Assembly (NCBI GenBank): GCA_028290305.1
Contig: JAQGKC010000228.1
Coordinates: 1 to 64,000 of the forward strand
Origin: Bradyrhizobium sp.
GTDB taxonomy: Bacteria > Pseudomonadota > Alphaproteobacteria > Rhizobiales > Xanthobacteraceae
Reading direction: 5' to 3'
Length of the DNA stretch: 64,000 nt
The position numbers and the translations under genes are program-made. Of this stretch, positions 45,095 to 54,336 are shown one piece after another (the stretch's first letter is position 1; each line of letters opens with the position of its first letter). The notes under the pieces are model-generated. The model was not told the origin of the DNA and did no database searches. It saw only the letters and a list, made by a program, of their open reading frames with translations.

Positions 45095-46195
45095 TCAGAT
45101 ACCGAAACTGATGCGCGTGCCGGTCGTCGTTGTCAGAACTTTGCCCGGCATCTGCCGCTGCGCTTCCTGGGTGAAATTCAGCCCGCTGCAATGCATCGGA
45201 ATGAGGACATCCGGGTTCAACTTGCCGATTTCGCTTACGACCTGCGCGAGGTAATCCGCCGGTGCAGGCCCCAGATGAAAGCCGCCCATGATGGCGTGAA
45301 TCTTCTCGACGCCGGACACTTCCATCGCCTGGCGCACGGAATTGACGATACCGACGTGGCCGCAGGAACTGATGACGATGAGGCCCTTGTCCTTCAGATT
45401 GAAGCAGGTCGCGTGCTCATGGATATGCTCATCGGGCACGATCTTGCCTTCCATTTCGGCCGGCAGATAATGGCTCGCGTTGCATCCGGCGCCGTTCTTG
45501 AGCTTGAACTCCACCATGGAGTTCGGAAGCACTTTTTCGATGCTGTTGCGCTTGATCTTGCCTGTCGTGAACGCCTGGCCCCCGATGACGACGGGCGACT
45601 CACACAGCACGAGCTTGACGTTCTGCTTGGCGATGTCGCGACGGTCGAGCATTCCATAGTCGCTCAATTCACCCTGGCCGACACGGGCGTAGCGCTGGCA
45701 GAAATTGTCCTCGCCGCCGGCATACATTGTGATATCGGCAGGCAAGTCCTTGCGGTGCTTGTCCAGAAATCCGAGCATGCCGCCCCAATGGTCGAAATGA
45801 CCGTGGCTCAAGATGAGCGTGTCGATTTTCGATGGGTCGACCTTCAGCAAATCCATGTTGCCGTTGATGGCCTCGGGCGTCCAACCGTAATCCAGCAGAA
45901 AAGTGCGCTTTTCGTCACCGCGCTGCGGTTCCAGCAGCAACGACAATCCCCACTCGCTATGCAGCGGGCGCATTGAATCAGCGGAGCGGCCGGGCTCTGT
46001 CTTCACCCCATTGGCTTCCTGCGGCCGAAAGAAGATATCGCTCGCGCTGTCGACCAGAACGCGGACGCTGAGCTTGTCGATTGTCGGCACGTCGATGGGA
46101 CCTGCCTTGGCCATCTCGACGCAGGAAAACCCGCCGGCCGCGAGCGCGAGCCCGGCAGACATCTTCAAAGCGTCACGTCGATTGAAATTGGACAT
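45095..46195 (-). CDS. Tat-exported MBL-fold metallo-hydrolase
   Basis: This is a 366-residue metallo-beta-lactamase-fold protein. The Tat signal is NRRDALKMSAGLALAAGGFSC. The metal motif H-x-H-x-D-H is complete in LILSHGHFDHWGG (His131 to His136). Further metal ligands are in SSCGHVGIVN and IMGGFHLGPAP. The family resembles 7,8-dihydropterin-6-methyl-4-beta-D-ribofuranosylaminobenzene-5-phosphate synthase-like MBL proteins, but the Tat export differs from that role. It pairs with a SCO1-like gene downstream. The substrate is unknown. Confidence 0.9.
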   Translation of the reverse strand: MSNFNRRDALKMSAGLALAAGGFSCVEMAKAGPIDVPTIDKLSVRVLVDSASDIFFRPQEANGVKTEPGRSADSMRPLHSEWGLSLLLEPQRGDEKRTFLLDYGWTPEAINGNMDLLKVDPSKIDTLILSHGHFDHWGGMLGFLDKHRKDLPADITMYAGGEDNFCQRYARVGQGELSDYGMLDRRDIAKQNVKLVLCESPVVIGGQAFTTGKIKRNSIEKVLPNSMVEFKLKNGAGCNASHYLPAEMEGKIVPDEHIHEHATCFNLKDKGLIVISSCGHVGIVNSVRQAMEVSGVEKIHAIMGGFHLGPAPADYLAQVVSEIGKLNPDVLIPMHCSGLNFTQEAQRQMPGKVLTTTTGTRISFGI

Positions 46196-46293
46196 GGTGT
46201 TCTCTTACTGGTTGGGGGAATATCAGTAGAACGAGAATTTACTATTATGAAAAGCCGATCGACTGCCGTGTCAATGGAAATTGGTCCCATAAA

Positions 46294-46542
46294 CTATGGT
46301 GCGTATTCGATATGGGCCCGAATCGAATGGTTGGCCTGATCGATCCAGCCGAACGGCTGCACCGCTGCGATCATGTTTGACAGTCCATCCTGCCACCATG
46401 ATTCAGACGCCAGTGACGGCCATTCGCGCAACGCCCTCTCCGAAATCCAGGCGTGTTCGCGGTCGCTCCGCAGCGCGATGCGGTCGAGCAGTTCGGCCTG
46501 CTTTGCCGGATCGCCGAACGAACCTTCGATGCGAACCCGCAA
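46294..46542 (-). CDS. Hypothetical protein, possibly frameshifted at the 5' end
   Basis: The frame encodes 82 protein-like residues (RVRIEGSFGDPAKQAELLDRI, then AWISERALREWPSLASESWW). The only start is a TTG with no ribosome-binding site. A second minus-strand frame from the ATG at 46609 gives MIIGIIASSHAIELADARNFK and then turns into Arg-rich nonsense. Removing one base near 46546 would join the two into a protein of about 105 residues with the junction NFK-PLRV. It is either a pseudogene or a sequencing error. No family is recognised. Confidence 0.45.
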   Translation of the reverse strand: MRVRIEGSFGDPAKQAELLDRIALRSDREHAWISERALREWPSLASESWWQDGLSNMIAAVQPFGWIDQANHSIRAHIEYAP

Positions 46543-46852
46543 AGGCTTTGAAATTACGCGCGTCGGCGAGTTCGATGGCGTGGCTCGACGCGATGATACC
46601 GATGATCATGATTCAGTACCCATTTTCTTGGTTGCGCGGCCCCCGGTCGTTTTGATCGAATATGCCGCACTGCACAGCGTGATCGAGAAAAAAGTCCGTC
46701 GCAATAAGTGAGTTGCTTCAACCCCGTCATAACCATCCGCACCACCGAGCGCTAATAGGCTAATCACGCGCGCGCCGTTAACGGTGGAATATTAACGACT
46801 GAGAGTGCTTATCCATCGGAGTTCACGGACAAGCCGTGCGAGGAGTGTCGAC
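46543..46852. other. 310-bp gap before the exported 362-residue protein
   Basis: The left part may belong to the frameshifted gene described at 46294-46542 (frame from 46609). The right part, from about 46690, has no frame worth reporting and contains AT-rich sequence (GGAATATTAACG at 46786) that may hold the next gene's promoter. Confidence 0.4.
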
Positions 46853-47941
46853 ATGAAATTCTATCCCGGCCTGGCTGTTGTTGCGATGCTATTGAGCAGC
46901 ACCGCAGCCATGCAGGCCCAAAGCCTTCCAGCCTATATGGCGCCGATCTCCGGCCTGACCACGGCAACGCCGGGCGATATCGCGACCAAGGATATGCTGG
47001 CGCTCAACACGGGCATGTTCGAGCTCTACGGCGACGCCGGAAAGGTCTTTCAGGCAAATATCCTGGCCAAGCACCCCGTGATCCTGGGCCTGTTCTCCGG
47101 CGCCGGCGGACGATTTACGCTCTATCGTCCGGGCATGGCGCCGCTCGACGCGCCCCAGGTGCCGGTCGTCTATCAGCTATTGAAGTCGGTCGGTCACAGC
47201 ACGATGGCGCTGGCGGAGGTCGTCGGGCCTTATCTCGACAATCCCGCCAATACGTCCTGGCGCGGATCGATGCTCGCCTATCGCAGCCGGATGCAGTCGG
47301 CGCTCGACGGCCTGGATACGACACCGATCCAGCCGGAGTGGCGTGACAACAACCGCACCATCCTGCAGAACAACATCGCGTTCATGGATGATTGTATCGC
47401 CAAAGGCGTCATCTCGTTCGCCTCGCTGGAAGCGTTCGGCAAGAAGCAGGCGCCTTTTCTGGCAAAGAACGTCGCCTGGGCGGCGCAGACCCAGGTCAAT
47501 CACTGGATGACGGTGCTCGCGGGTTGGAAGACCATGCTCGGCGCCGACTGGGACAAGGCCTATGCGGCAAGCAACACCATCTATGTAGCGCGCCAGAACA
47601 ACGTGCTGTTTAGCGTGCTGGCGCAGTTCTTCCCCCCGGAAGCGATCAACGACCGCCTGCTGCTGATCGAAACCGTGTCCTTTACGACCACGCAGGCCGA
47701 CATGCTGGATTCGCTGACCCGCATCATCGCCGACCGTTCCGTCGGCTCGCTGTTTTTCGGCAATTATCATTTGATGGATTACGAGCTGATGGGGGGTGAC
47801 GCGCGCGCCGCGATCATCGCGGAAAGCGGCAAGCGGGGAATGACCCCCTTCCTTCCGCCGGTGGTGCCGTTCGGTTCGCACCAGTGGCCGACATTGATTA
47901 CGCCGGGGTCAGGTCCGGGATCGATCGCCGAACTTAAATAA
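46853..47941 (+). CDS. Exported protein of unknown function, 362 residues
   Basis: I do not recognise the family. A signal peptide (MKFYPGLAVVAMLLSSTAAMQAQ) is followed by a mostly helical, soluble domain. Examples are DIATKDMLALNTGMFELYGDAGKVFQ, RILQ-type segments such as NNRTILQNNIAFMDDCIAKG, and TTTQADMLDSLTRIIADRSVGSLFFGNYHLMDYELMGG. There are no metal or haem motifs. The single Cys lies in FMDDCIAKG. GAGGAG precedes the ATG at 46853. A hairpin follows the stop codon. The downstream neighbours encode a molybdenum hydroxylase system, but a link is not shown. Confidence 0.85.
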   Translation: MKFYPGLAVVAMLLSSTAAMQAQSLPAYMAPISGLTTATPGDIATKDMLALNTGMFELYGDAGKVFQANILAKHPVILGLFSGAGGRFTLYRPGMAPLDAPQVPVVYQLLKSVGHSTMALAEVVGPYLDNPANTSWRGSMLAYRSRMQSALDGLDTTPIQPEWRDNNRTILQNNIAFMDDCIAKGVISFASLEAFGKKQAPFLAKNVAWAAQTQVNHWMTVLAGWKTMLGADWDKAYAASNTIYVARQNNVLFSVLAQFFPPEAINDRLLLIETVSFTTTQADMLDSLTRIIADRSVGSLFFGNYHLMDYELMGGDARAAIIAESGKRGMTPFLPPVVPFGSHQWPTLITPGSGPGSIAELK

Positions 47942-47966
47942 TTGTCGTCGAACGTCGCGAACACCA

Positions 47967-48005
47967 TTGACGCGGATCGCGTGTTCTCACCGCTATCCGC
48001 GTCAA
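47967..48005 (+). terminator. Terminator-like hairpin
   Basis: TTGACGCGGAT and ATCCGCGTCAA form a perfect 11-bp stem with a 17-nt loop, 25 nt after the stop codon of the 362-residue exported protein gene. Confidence 0.6.
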
Positions 48006-48154
48006 CCAGCCGCGATCATTTGTTGTAAACAGCGCGCACTATTTCTATTGTTTGCAACGAATCAATCTTAACCTTTGTCGGCCTAGCGTGTTTCGTGCTT
48101 TTCGATGATTCGATCGTCGAATGCGTCATTTCTGTTTGACCAAGAGGCGGAAGC

Positions 48155-50929
48155 ATGCGGCCCTCGCGACGCGATTTCGTGAAGTGGATGACGGCGAGCG
48201 GCATCTCGCTCAGCCTGTCGCGCCTCGCGGCGGCTTCGGAAACCAGCTTCGCGGCGCGCGAGACGATGCCGGGACGGCAGAACTGGAATCCGGCCGCCAA
48301 GGGCGCCGGCCGAATTGAGGGCGTAGCGAAAGTCACCGGAGCGAAACTGTATGCCTCCGATTTTCGCGCCGCCGACCTTCCGGGCTGGCCCACCCACACC
48401 TCGCACGCGCTGCTGATCAGGGCGCCCGACGCCATCCATGTCTATCTCGGCATGGACCTTGCGCGTCTCAGCGGCGAGTTGAAGCCGTCGGTGGTGGTGA
48501 CCGCAGCCGATATCGACAATATCGGCATCCGCGTTCCGGAATTCTTTACCGGGGACCTGTTCTGCCCGGTCGGCCAGACGCCGCTCTATATGGGACAGCC
48601 GGTGGCGCTGTTGATCTTCGATCAATTCGATGCCTGCGATCGGGCGCGGCTGGCGTTGCGCGACGGGACTTTCGTCAGGTTCGGCGAGGAAACCGGCCCC
48701 GTTCCGGGACCTAACTACGCCGCCTATCGTTTCACGCGGATTGCGGGAGCAACGCCTGAGGCGCCCGATGTGTACTCGCCGGTGCTGGCCGGCTGGGTCA
48801 GTCCCGGACGTTTGCAGAATACGGAGCTGCCGGCATGGACGCCGCTCGCTTCACCGACCGGGCAGCCCTATGCCAAAGCCGCGACCTATGGCGAGCAGAT
48901 CCGCGCCGAACTGACCGCGCCCAATCCAGCGCTGCTGATGCTCGACCGTGAGTTCGAAACCCAATCCATCGACCCGGTGTTCCTCGAGCCGGAAAGCGGA
49001 CTAGGCTGGTACAATACGGGCGCCAAAGAACTCGAACTCGTGCTCGGCGTGCAGTCGCCTTACGACGCCGCTGAAGCGCTTGGCTATATGTTCGACGAGG
49101 CGCGGGCTCCGTTCAAGCCGGCGCATATCAAGACCCTGTTTGCCTATATGGGCGGCGGATTCGGCGGACGCGATCACACCCCGTTTCCGTTCTATGTCGC
49201 GCTGGCGGCGCTGTTTGTGCCCGGACGTCCGGTCCGGCTGGCGCACGACCGCTATGAGCAATTTCAAGGCGGCATCAAACGCCATCCGTTCAAGATGCGG
49301 ACGCGGATCGGCGTCGATCGCGCCACCGGCAAGATCCATGCATTCGCCGCCGACCATGTGCTGGATGGCGGCGGCCTGAAGAACTTCTCCGCCAATGTCG
49401 CGAGCGTCAGCGCCATCGCGGCGATCGGCATCTACAGCATTCCCAAGGTCGATATCACCACGGTCGCGCTGCATTCGCGCGGCGTGACCGCAGGCTCGAT
49501 GCGCGGTTACGGCACGCTGCAAACCATGACCGCGCTGGAAGTGCTGATCGATGAGGCGGCGGCGGCCCTGCCGCTCGACCCGATCGAGTTCCGGCGCCGC
49601 AATGCGCTCAAGCCCGGCGGCAGGAACCTGACCGGAAACGCCTACATTGTCAGCCTCCGCGCGCCGGAGATTTTGGACAAGATCGAGCAGCACCCGATCT
49701 GGCAACAACGCGCCCAGGAGAAGGCGCGCGGGCAGCAAAGCGGGATCGTGGTCGGCACCGGCGTCGCCTGCGCCACCAAAAATTACGGCAGCGGCGCGGA
49801 CTGCGCGCAGAGTACGGTGGCAATCGATGCGCAGGGCCGGATCACCATCCATGGTGATCATGTTGATATGGGCAACGGCATCGGCACGGCGCTGGCCAAC
49901 CGGGTGGCGACGCATCTGGGCGCCGTGGCCGATGAAGTCAGCGTGCACGACATCGAAAACTATCGCCCGCTGGCGCTCGTCACCTCGGGCAACTCCTACA
50001 CCATGGACCAGGCGACCCAGGACGCCGTGGCAAAGAATCCATGCTGGGTACCGGCGATCAGCGCGGCTACCTTTGCCTCCAACGGCGCGCATGTCGGCAC
50101 GCAGGCGGCGGCCGAGGCCGCGCGCGTGATATTCCGCTTCGGTTTGTGGCCGGCCGCGCTCGAACTGTGGGGAATTGCGCCAACCAGTCCAATGGCCGGG
50201 CAATGGGCGGCCGCGCGCTGGATAGACGGATACCTGCAGATGCCCGACCTGCCGCTGCTGTCGTTGCCCGCGATCGCCGCCAAAACCCATGCGCGCAATG
50301 GCGTGACCGGGGCGATGGCGCACGCCTTCTCGCGCTGGGGCTGGTCGCGGGCGACCTTCCCGATCGCCGGACAGGCATGGAGCGCCGATATCGATGCGCT
50401 GGCCGTGCGCAAGGGCGGCGGCAAATTCGATCGCGTCAATCGGTCAAGCGTCAAATTTCCGCCCACCGAGCACAACCGTTTCGGTCCCGTCTACACCACG
50501 ATGTGCGCCACGGCGGTCCGCGTCGAGATCGAGCGCGCCACCGGTGCGCTGCGCATCGCCAAAGCCTACAGCGTATTCGAATGCGGTCAGGCGCTGGTGC
50601 CGGAGATCGTGCTTGGGCAGGCGCAGGGCGGCTTCGCCATGGGGGTGGGTTATGCGCTGCTCGAGTCGCTGCCGCCTTTTGAAGGCGGGCCCGGCAACGG
50701 GAAATGGAATCTGGGCAAATACCTGATCGCACGCGGCTCGGACCTGCCGCTGGGCAACCTCGAGATCGAGGTGCTGCCTCCCTTACCCAACGAGGCGCCG
50801 AAGGGTATGGCGGAAGTCGTGATGATCCCGGTCGTTGCAGCCCTTGTGAACGCCATCTTCGACGCCACCGGACGCCGCTTCCGATCGTTGCCGGTGACAT
50901 CAAGCATGCTCAAGGGAGCGCTCGCGTGA
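48155..50929 (+). CDS. Tat-exported xanthine dehydrogenase-family molybdenum subunit
   Basis: This is a 924-residue molybdopterin-binding subunit of the isoquinoline 1-oxidoreductase (IorB)/aldehyde dehydrogenase type. The Tat signal is SRRDFVKWMTASGISLSLS. Mo-site segments include YMGGGFGGRDHTPFPFYVALAA, AGSMRGYGTLQTM, HGDHVDMGNGIGTALANRVA and, near the end, PLPNEAPKGMAEVVMIPVVAALVNAI. Enzymes of this type hydroxylate N-heterocycles or oxidise aldehydes in the periplasm, with electrons leaving through 2Fe-2S centres to a cytochrome. The gene overlaps the 2Fe-2S subunit gene (GTGA). A dihaem cytochrome gene completes the set. The substrate is unknown. Confidence 0.92.
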   Translation: MRPSRRDFVKWMTASGISLSLSRLAAASETSFAARETMPGRQNWNPAAKGAGRIEGVAKVTGAKLYASDFRAADLPGWPTHTSHALLIRAPDAIHVYLGMDLARLSGELKPSVVVTAADIDNIGIRVPEFFTGDLFCPVGQTPLYMGQPVALLIFDQFDACDRARLALRDGTFVRFGEETGPVPGPNYAAYRFTRIAGATPEAPDVYSPVLAGWVSPGRLQNTELPAWTPLASPTGQPYAKAATYGEQIRAELTAPNPALLMLDREFETQSIDPVFLEPESGLGWYNTGAKELELVLGVQSPYDAAEALGYMFDEARAPFKPAHIKTLFAYMGGGFGGRDHTPFPFYVALAALFVPGRPVRLAHDRYEQFQGGIKRHPFKMRTRIGVDRATGKIHAFAADHVLDGGGLKNFSANVASVSAIAAIGIYSIPKVDITTVALHSRGVTAGSMRGYGTLQTMTALEVLIDEAAAALPLDPIEFRRRNALKPGGRNLTGNAYIVSLRAPEILDKIEQHPIWQQRAQEKARGQQSGIVVGTGVACATKNYGSGADCAQSTVAIDAQGRITIHGDHVDMGNGIGTALANRVATHLGAVADEVSVHDIENYRPLALVTSGNSYTMDQATQDAVAKNPCWVPAISAATFASNGAHVGTQAAAEAARVIFRFGLWPAALELWGIAPTSPMAGQWAAARWIDGYLQMPDLPLLSLPAIAAKTHARNGVTGAMAHAFSRWGWSRATFPIAGQAWSADIDALAVRKGGGKFDRVNRSSVKFPPTEHNRFGPVYTTMCATAVRVEIERATGALRIAKAYSVFECGQALVPEIVLGQAQGGFAMGVGYALLESLPPFEGGPGNGKWNLGKYLIARGSDLPLGNLEIEVLPPLPNEAPKGMAEVVMIPVVAALVNAIFDATGRRFRSLPVTSSMLKGALA

Positions 50930-51450
50930 CCATAGTGAACATCACGATCAACGGCCACGCGCACGGCCCGACGGATGTGCGCGACGATCTGACGATGAAC
51001 GATTACCTGCGCGAATATCTGGGTATGACCGGCACCAAGTTCGGCTGCGGCGCCGCGCAATGCCTGAGCTGCGCTATTATCATCGATAGCCCTGACGGGA
51101 CCAGCTACACCAGCCCGACCTGCATCGTTCCGGCGGCGAGCTTTGATGGAAAAGCGATCCGCACGGTCGAAGGCCATGCCAGGGACGGCGAGCTGTCGGA
51201 TTTGCAGAGGGCTTTCATCGAACACTTCGCGTTCCAGTGCGGTTACTGCACCGCCGGATTCCTCAACGAGGGGCAGGTTTTGCTGGAACGGCTGGCGAAG
51301 ACGCCGGTGGCGCGCGACGATCTTGAGAAAACCGTTGCCGATGCGCTCGACAGCCACCTGTGCCGCTGCACCGGTTACATCAAATACCACGAGGCGGTGC
51401 GTGACGTGATCCTCGCGGATTCGAAACGCTACCTCGTGGAAAATAAATAA
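50926..51450 (+). CDS. 2Fe-2S subunit of the molybdenum hydroxylase (IorA-like)
   Basis: This is a 174-residue iron-sulfur subunit with two [2Fe-2S] clusters. The plant-type cluster is in [11 protein letters not shown] (Cys41, Cys46, Cys49) with Cys66 in SPTC. The second cluster is in [10 protein letters not shown] (Cys105, Cys108) and LCRCTGY (Cys146, Cys148). The start is a GTG at 50926 overlapping the previous stop, with AAGGGAG upstream. It lacks its own signal and would be carried through the Tat pathway with the large subunit. Confidence 0.93.
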   Translation: MTIVNITINGHAHGPTDVRDDLTMNDYLREYLGMTGTKFGCGAAQCLSCAIIIDSPDGTSYTSPTCIVPAASFDGKAIRTVEGHARDGELSDLQRAFIEHFAFQCGYCTAGFLNEGQVLLERLAKTPVARDDLEKTVADALDSHLCRCTGYIKYHEAVRDVILADSKRYLVENK

Positions 51451-51473
51451 TTAGACCCGAGGGCAACGCGAAA

Positions 51474-52091
51474 ATGAAATCCGAGATGCGGTTTCAGGTG
51501 CTGGTCTCGGCCACGTCGCTGGCGATGAGCCTGCTCACGGGCTACGCGTTTTCCGAGACCGCGTCGAACACGCTTGCCAGCCCCGAGAGCTTCGCTGCGA
51601 TCAGCGACGTCGATAAACGGTCGGCAGCAATATTCACCGAACTCGGCAAGGTGCTCACCAATCCGCGCTGCGTGAACTGCCATCCGGCCAGCGACCGCCC
51701 GCATCAGGGTAACGAGAGCCGGCTGCATCAGCCGCCCGTCACGCGCGGTCCGGATGGTCATGGCGTCGGGAACATGCACTGCTCGCTCTGCCATCAGGCG
51801 GCTAACTTCGATCCGGGCCGCGTGCCGGGCCACCCGGAATGGCATCTCGCGCCGCGTGAGATGGCATGGGAAGGCAAGACGCTCTCCGAGATCTGCGCCC
51901 AGCTCAAGGATCCCGCGCGCAACGGCGGCCGAAAAGTTGAAGACCTCGTCCATCACATCGGCGCCGACACGCTGGTCGGTTGGGCCTGGGCACCCGGTTT
52001 CGGCCGCACCCCCGCTCCCGGCACGCAGCAGGAAGCGGGCGCGCTGGTCGAGGCCTGGGTGAAAACCGGGGCCGCCTGCCCGTCGCCATAG
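51474..52091 (+). CDS. Dihaem c-type cytochrome
   Basis: This is a 205-residue exported protein with a signal peptide ([16 protein letters not shown]) and two haem motifs, CVNCH (Cys66 to His70) and CSLCH (Cys103 to His107). The spacing and the segment [25 protein letters not shown] match the cytochromes linked to isoquinoline-oxidoreductase-type systems. It starts 23 bp after the 2Fe-2S subunit gene and is probably the electron acceptor of the hydroxylase in the periplasm. Confidence 0.88.
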   Translation: MKSEMRFQVLVSATSLAMSLLTGYAFSETASNTLASPESFAAISDVDKRSAAIFTELGKVLTNPRCVNCHPASDRPHQGNESRLHQPPVTRGPDGHGVGNMHCSLCHQAANFDPGRVPGHPEWHLAPREMAWEGKTLSEICAQLKDPARNGGRKVEDLVHHIGADTLVGWAWAPGFGRTPAPGTQQEAGALVEAWVKTGAACPSP

Positions 52092-52204
52092 AGGCCCTAT
52101 CCGCCCTCGACGCGAATTTTCGTTTGTCTGCGGATCAGACGGGAAAGGTGACATTGCGGACGCGCGATGCCATCTTTTGGCAAATCGCACTTTCGGAGAA
52201 TGCC

Positions 52205-53659
52205 ATGGCCTACCTGATCCGCGGTGGCACGGTCGTCAATCATGACTATTCGCGGCGCGCGGACGTGCTCGTGGACGGAGAGACGATTGCCGCGATCGGC
52301 TCTGCGCTCGATGTGCCCACGGGCGCCGAAGTGATCGATGCCGACGGCTGCTATGTCATGCCGGGCGGCATCGATCCGCACACCCATCTCGAACTGCCGT
52401 TCATGGGCAGCGTATCGGCGGACGATTTCGAATGGGGAACCAAGGCCGCGCTCGCCGGCGGCACCACGATGGTCGTCGATTTCTGCATTCCGGACCCGGG
52501 CCAATCGATGCTCGCGGCCTATCAGGACTGGCGGCGCAAATCCGAGAAGGCGGTTGCCGATTACGGCTTCCACATGGCCGTGACGTCGTGGTCGAAGCAG
52601 GTGTTCGACGAGATGGAAATCGTCGTCAAAACCTACGGCATCAACACCTTCAAACACTTCATGGCCTACAAAGGCGCGTTGATGGTGAATGACGACGAGC
52701 TTTATAACTCGTTTGCGCGTTGCGCCCATCTCGGCGCGATGCCGCTGGTCCACGCCGAGAACGGCGACGTCGTGGCACGGATGCAGGATGCCGTGCTGGA
52801 GCGCGGCGTCACTGGCCCCGAAGGCCACGCTTATTCGCGTCCGCCGGAAGTCGAGGGCGAGGCAACCAACCGCGCCATCATGATCGCGGATATGACCGGG
52901 GCGCCGCTCTATGTCGTGCATACGAGCTGCCGCGAGTCGCATGAGGCGATCGCTCGGGCCCGCGCTAGCGGCAAGCGCGTCTACGGAGAGCCATTGATCC
53001 AGCATCTGCTGCTCGATGCAGGCGAATATGAAAACTCGAGTTGGGACCACGCAGCCCGACGCGTGATGTCGCCGCCATTCCGCGCCAAGGCGCATCAGGA
53101 CAGTCTATGGGCCGGGCTGCAATCGGGCTCGCTACAGGTGGTTGCTACCGACCATTGCGCCTTCACCACCGAGCAGAAGCGGATTGGCACCGGCGATTTT
53201 CGAAAAATACCGAACGGAACCGGCGGCCTTGAAGACCGGATGCCCATTCTCTGGACCGCGGGCGTCAACACCGGCCGGCTGACCAAAGAGGAATTCGTCG
53301 CCGTGACCTCTTCGAATATCGCCCGCATCCTCAACATCTATCCGAGAAAGGGCGCGCTCGCCGCCGGCTCGGACGCCGACCTCGTCGTATGGGATCCAGC
53401 GGCAACCAAAACCATCACCGCCAAAAGCCAGTTGAGCCGCATCGATTACAATGTGTTCGAGGGCTATTTCTGTACGGGCGCGCCCGTGGTCACCCTGTCG
53501 CGCGGCAAGATCGCCTGGGCAAAAGGCGACCTACGCGCCGAGAAGGGCGACGGACATTATGTCGAGCGGCCGCCGTTCTCACCGGTCCATGTCGCAAATT
53601 CGACCTGGAAGCAGCAAACCTCACCGAAAGCGGTGCGACGTTCCGGCGTGACGCCCTGA
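52205..53659 (+). CDS. Dihydropyrimidinase/hydantoinase
   Basis: This is a 484-residue cyclic-amide hydrolase. The first metal motif is GGIDPHTHLELPFMG (His59, His61). The carboxylated Lys is in NTFKHFMAYKGAL (Lys150), and VHAENGD and YVVHTSCRESHEAIARA carry the other His ligands. The substrate-loop and C-terminal regions are normal. GGAG precedes the ATG at 52205. It opens dihydropyrimidine or hydantoin rings. Its place just after a molybdenum hydroxylase operon suggests joint breakdown of an N-heterocycle. I cannot tell whether it shares that operon's promoter, since the gap is 113 bp. Confidence 0.92.
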   Translation: MAYLIRGGTVVNHDYSRRADVLVDGETIAAIGSALDVPTGAEVIDADGCYVMPGGIDPHTHLELPFMGSVSADDFEWGTKAALAGGTTMVVDFCIPDPGQSMLAAYQDWRRKSEKAVADYGFHMAVTSWSKQVFDEMEIVVKTYGINTFKHFMAYKGALMVNDDELYNSFARCAHLGAMPLVHAENGDVVARMQDAVLERGVTGPEGHAYSRPPEVEGEATNRAIMIADMTGAPLYVVHTSCRESHEAIARARASGKRVYGEPLIQHLLLDAGEYENSSWDHAARRVMSPPFRAKAHQDSLWAGLQSGSLQVVATDHCAFTTEQKRIGTGDFRKIPNGTGGLEDRMPILWTAGVNTGRLTKEEFVAVTSSNIARILNIYPRKGALAAGSDADLVVWDPAATKTITAKSQLSRIDYNVFEGYFCTGAPVVTLSRGKIAWAKGDLRAEKGDGHYVERPPFSPVHVANSTWKQQTSPKAVRRSGVTP

Positions 53660-53710
53660 TAACGAACGCCGCCCGCTCCGTCATCAAATCGGACTCTGCA
53701 CGCGCTTCCC

Positions 53711-54022
53711 TTAGATCGCCCCGGCCTTGCCCGTTGCCTTGTCGGTGAGCGCGACCGTCTCGAAATACTGTATCCTCGGGTCGTTGCCGTAACGCGCGCG
53801 AATCCCCTCGCGCCAGGGGCCGGTGTAGAACGCTTCCGCGGCAGCCTGGCTTTCCCACATGTAAACGCCGCCCGCGATGTCGCCTTCCTTCCTGCAGATG
53901 AACTGCTTTCGGAAAAAGCCGGGGGCTTTCAGGAAATCGGGCGCGATCTTGGTGAAATGTTCGCGACATTCCTCGAGCCCTATCGATTCCGGCAGATCAT
54001 AGAGAACAATGGCAGTAATCAT
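53711..54022 (-). CDS. YdhR-like small dimeric alpha/beta-barrel protein
   Basis: This 103-residue protein resembles the YdhR family of putative monooxygenases with the ferredoxin-like (ABM) fold. Segments are VLYDLPESIGLEECREHFTKIAPDFLKAPGF, KQFICRKEGDIAGGVYMWESQAAAEAFYTG and WREGIRARYGNDPRIQYFETV. AGGGAAG precedes the ATG. It is convergent with the hydantoinase gene, 51 bp away. The function is not known; some relatives protect against or modify aromatic compounds. Confidence 0.85.
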   Translation of the reverse strand: MITAIVLYDLPESIGLEECREHFTKIAPDFLKAPGFFRKQFICRKEGDIAGGVYMWESQAAAEAFYTGPWREGIRARYGNDPRIQYFETVALTDKATGKAGAI

Positions 54023-54336
54023 CGACGTTCTTCCCTTTCGTTACCGCTCTGGTCGAATATCATGCCATCGAAACGACCGTACAGCTCCGGCAATTTTTAT
54101 TGTTGCACCAAGAAAGCCAGTTTTGGGGCGAGTAGAGAAAGCCACTTCGCCGGACGGCCTGACCGGCTGGCTATCGAGAGACGACATATTCCCGCGGAGA
54201 CCATGTCGATGATGTGGCTGGTCGCAAGACCCGCAAGACGGGCGTGCCGTTAAATCGCCAAAAATGCGGATCGATGTTGGCTCCGGCGACAGGTATAGAA
54301 GGCACGGGATCCGCGCTCAGTTCGTGCAGGTTTGTA
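54023..54336. other. 314-bp gap with no gene seen
   Basis: This gap lies between divergent genes. No frame with family character is visible on either strand. It probably carries the promoters of the YdhR-like and alpha/beta-hydrolase genes, but I cannot place them with confidence. Confidence 0.4.
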
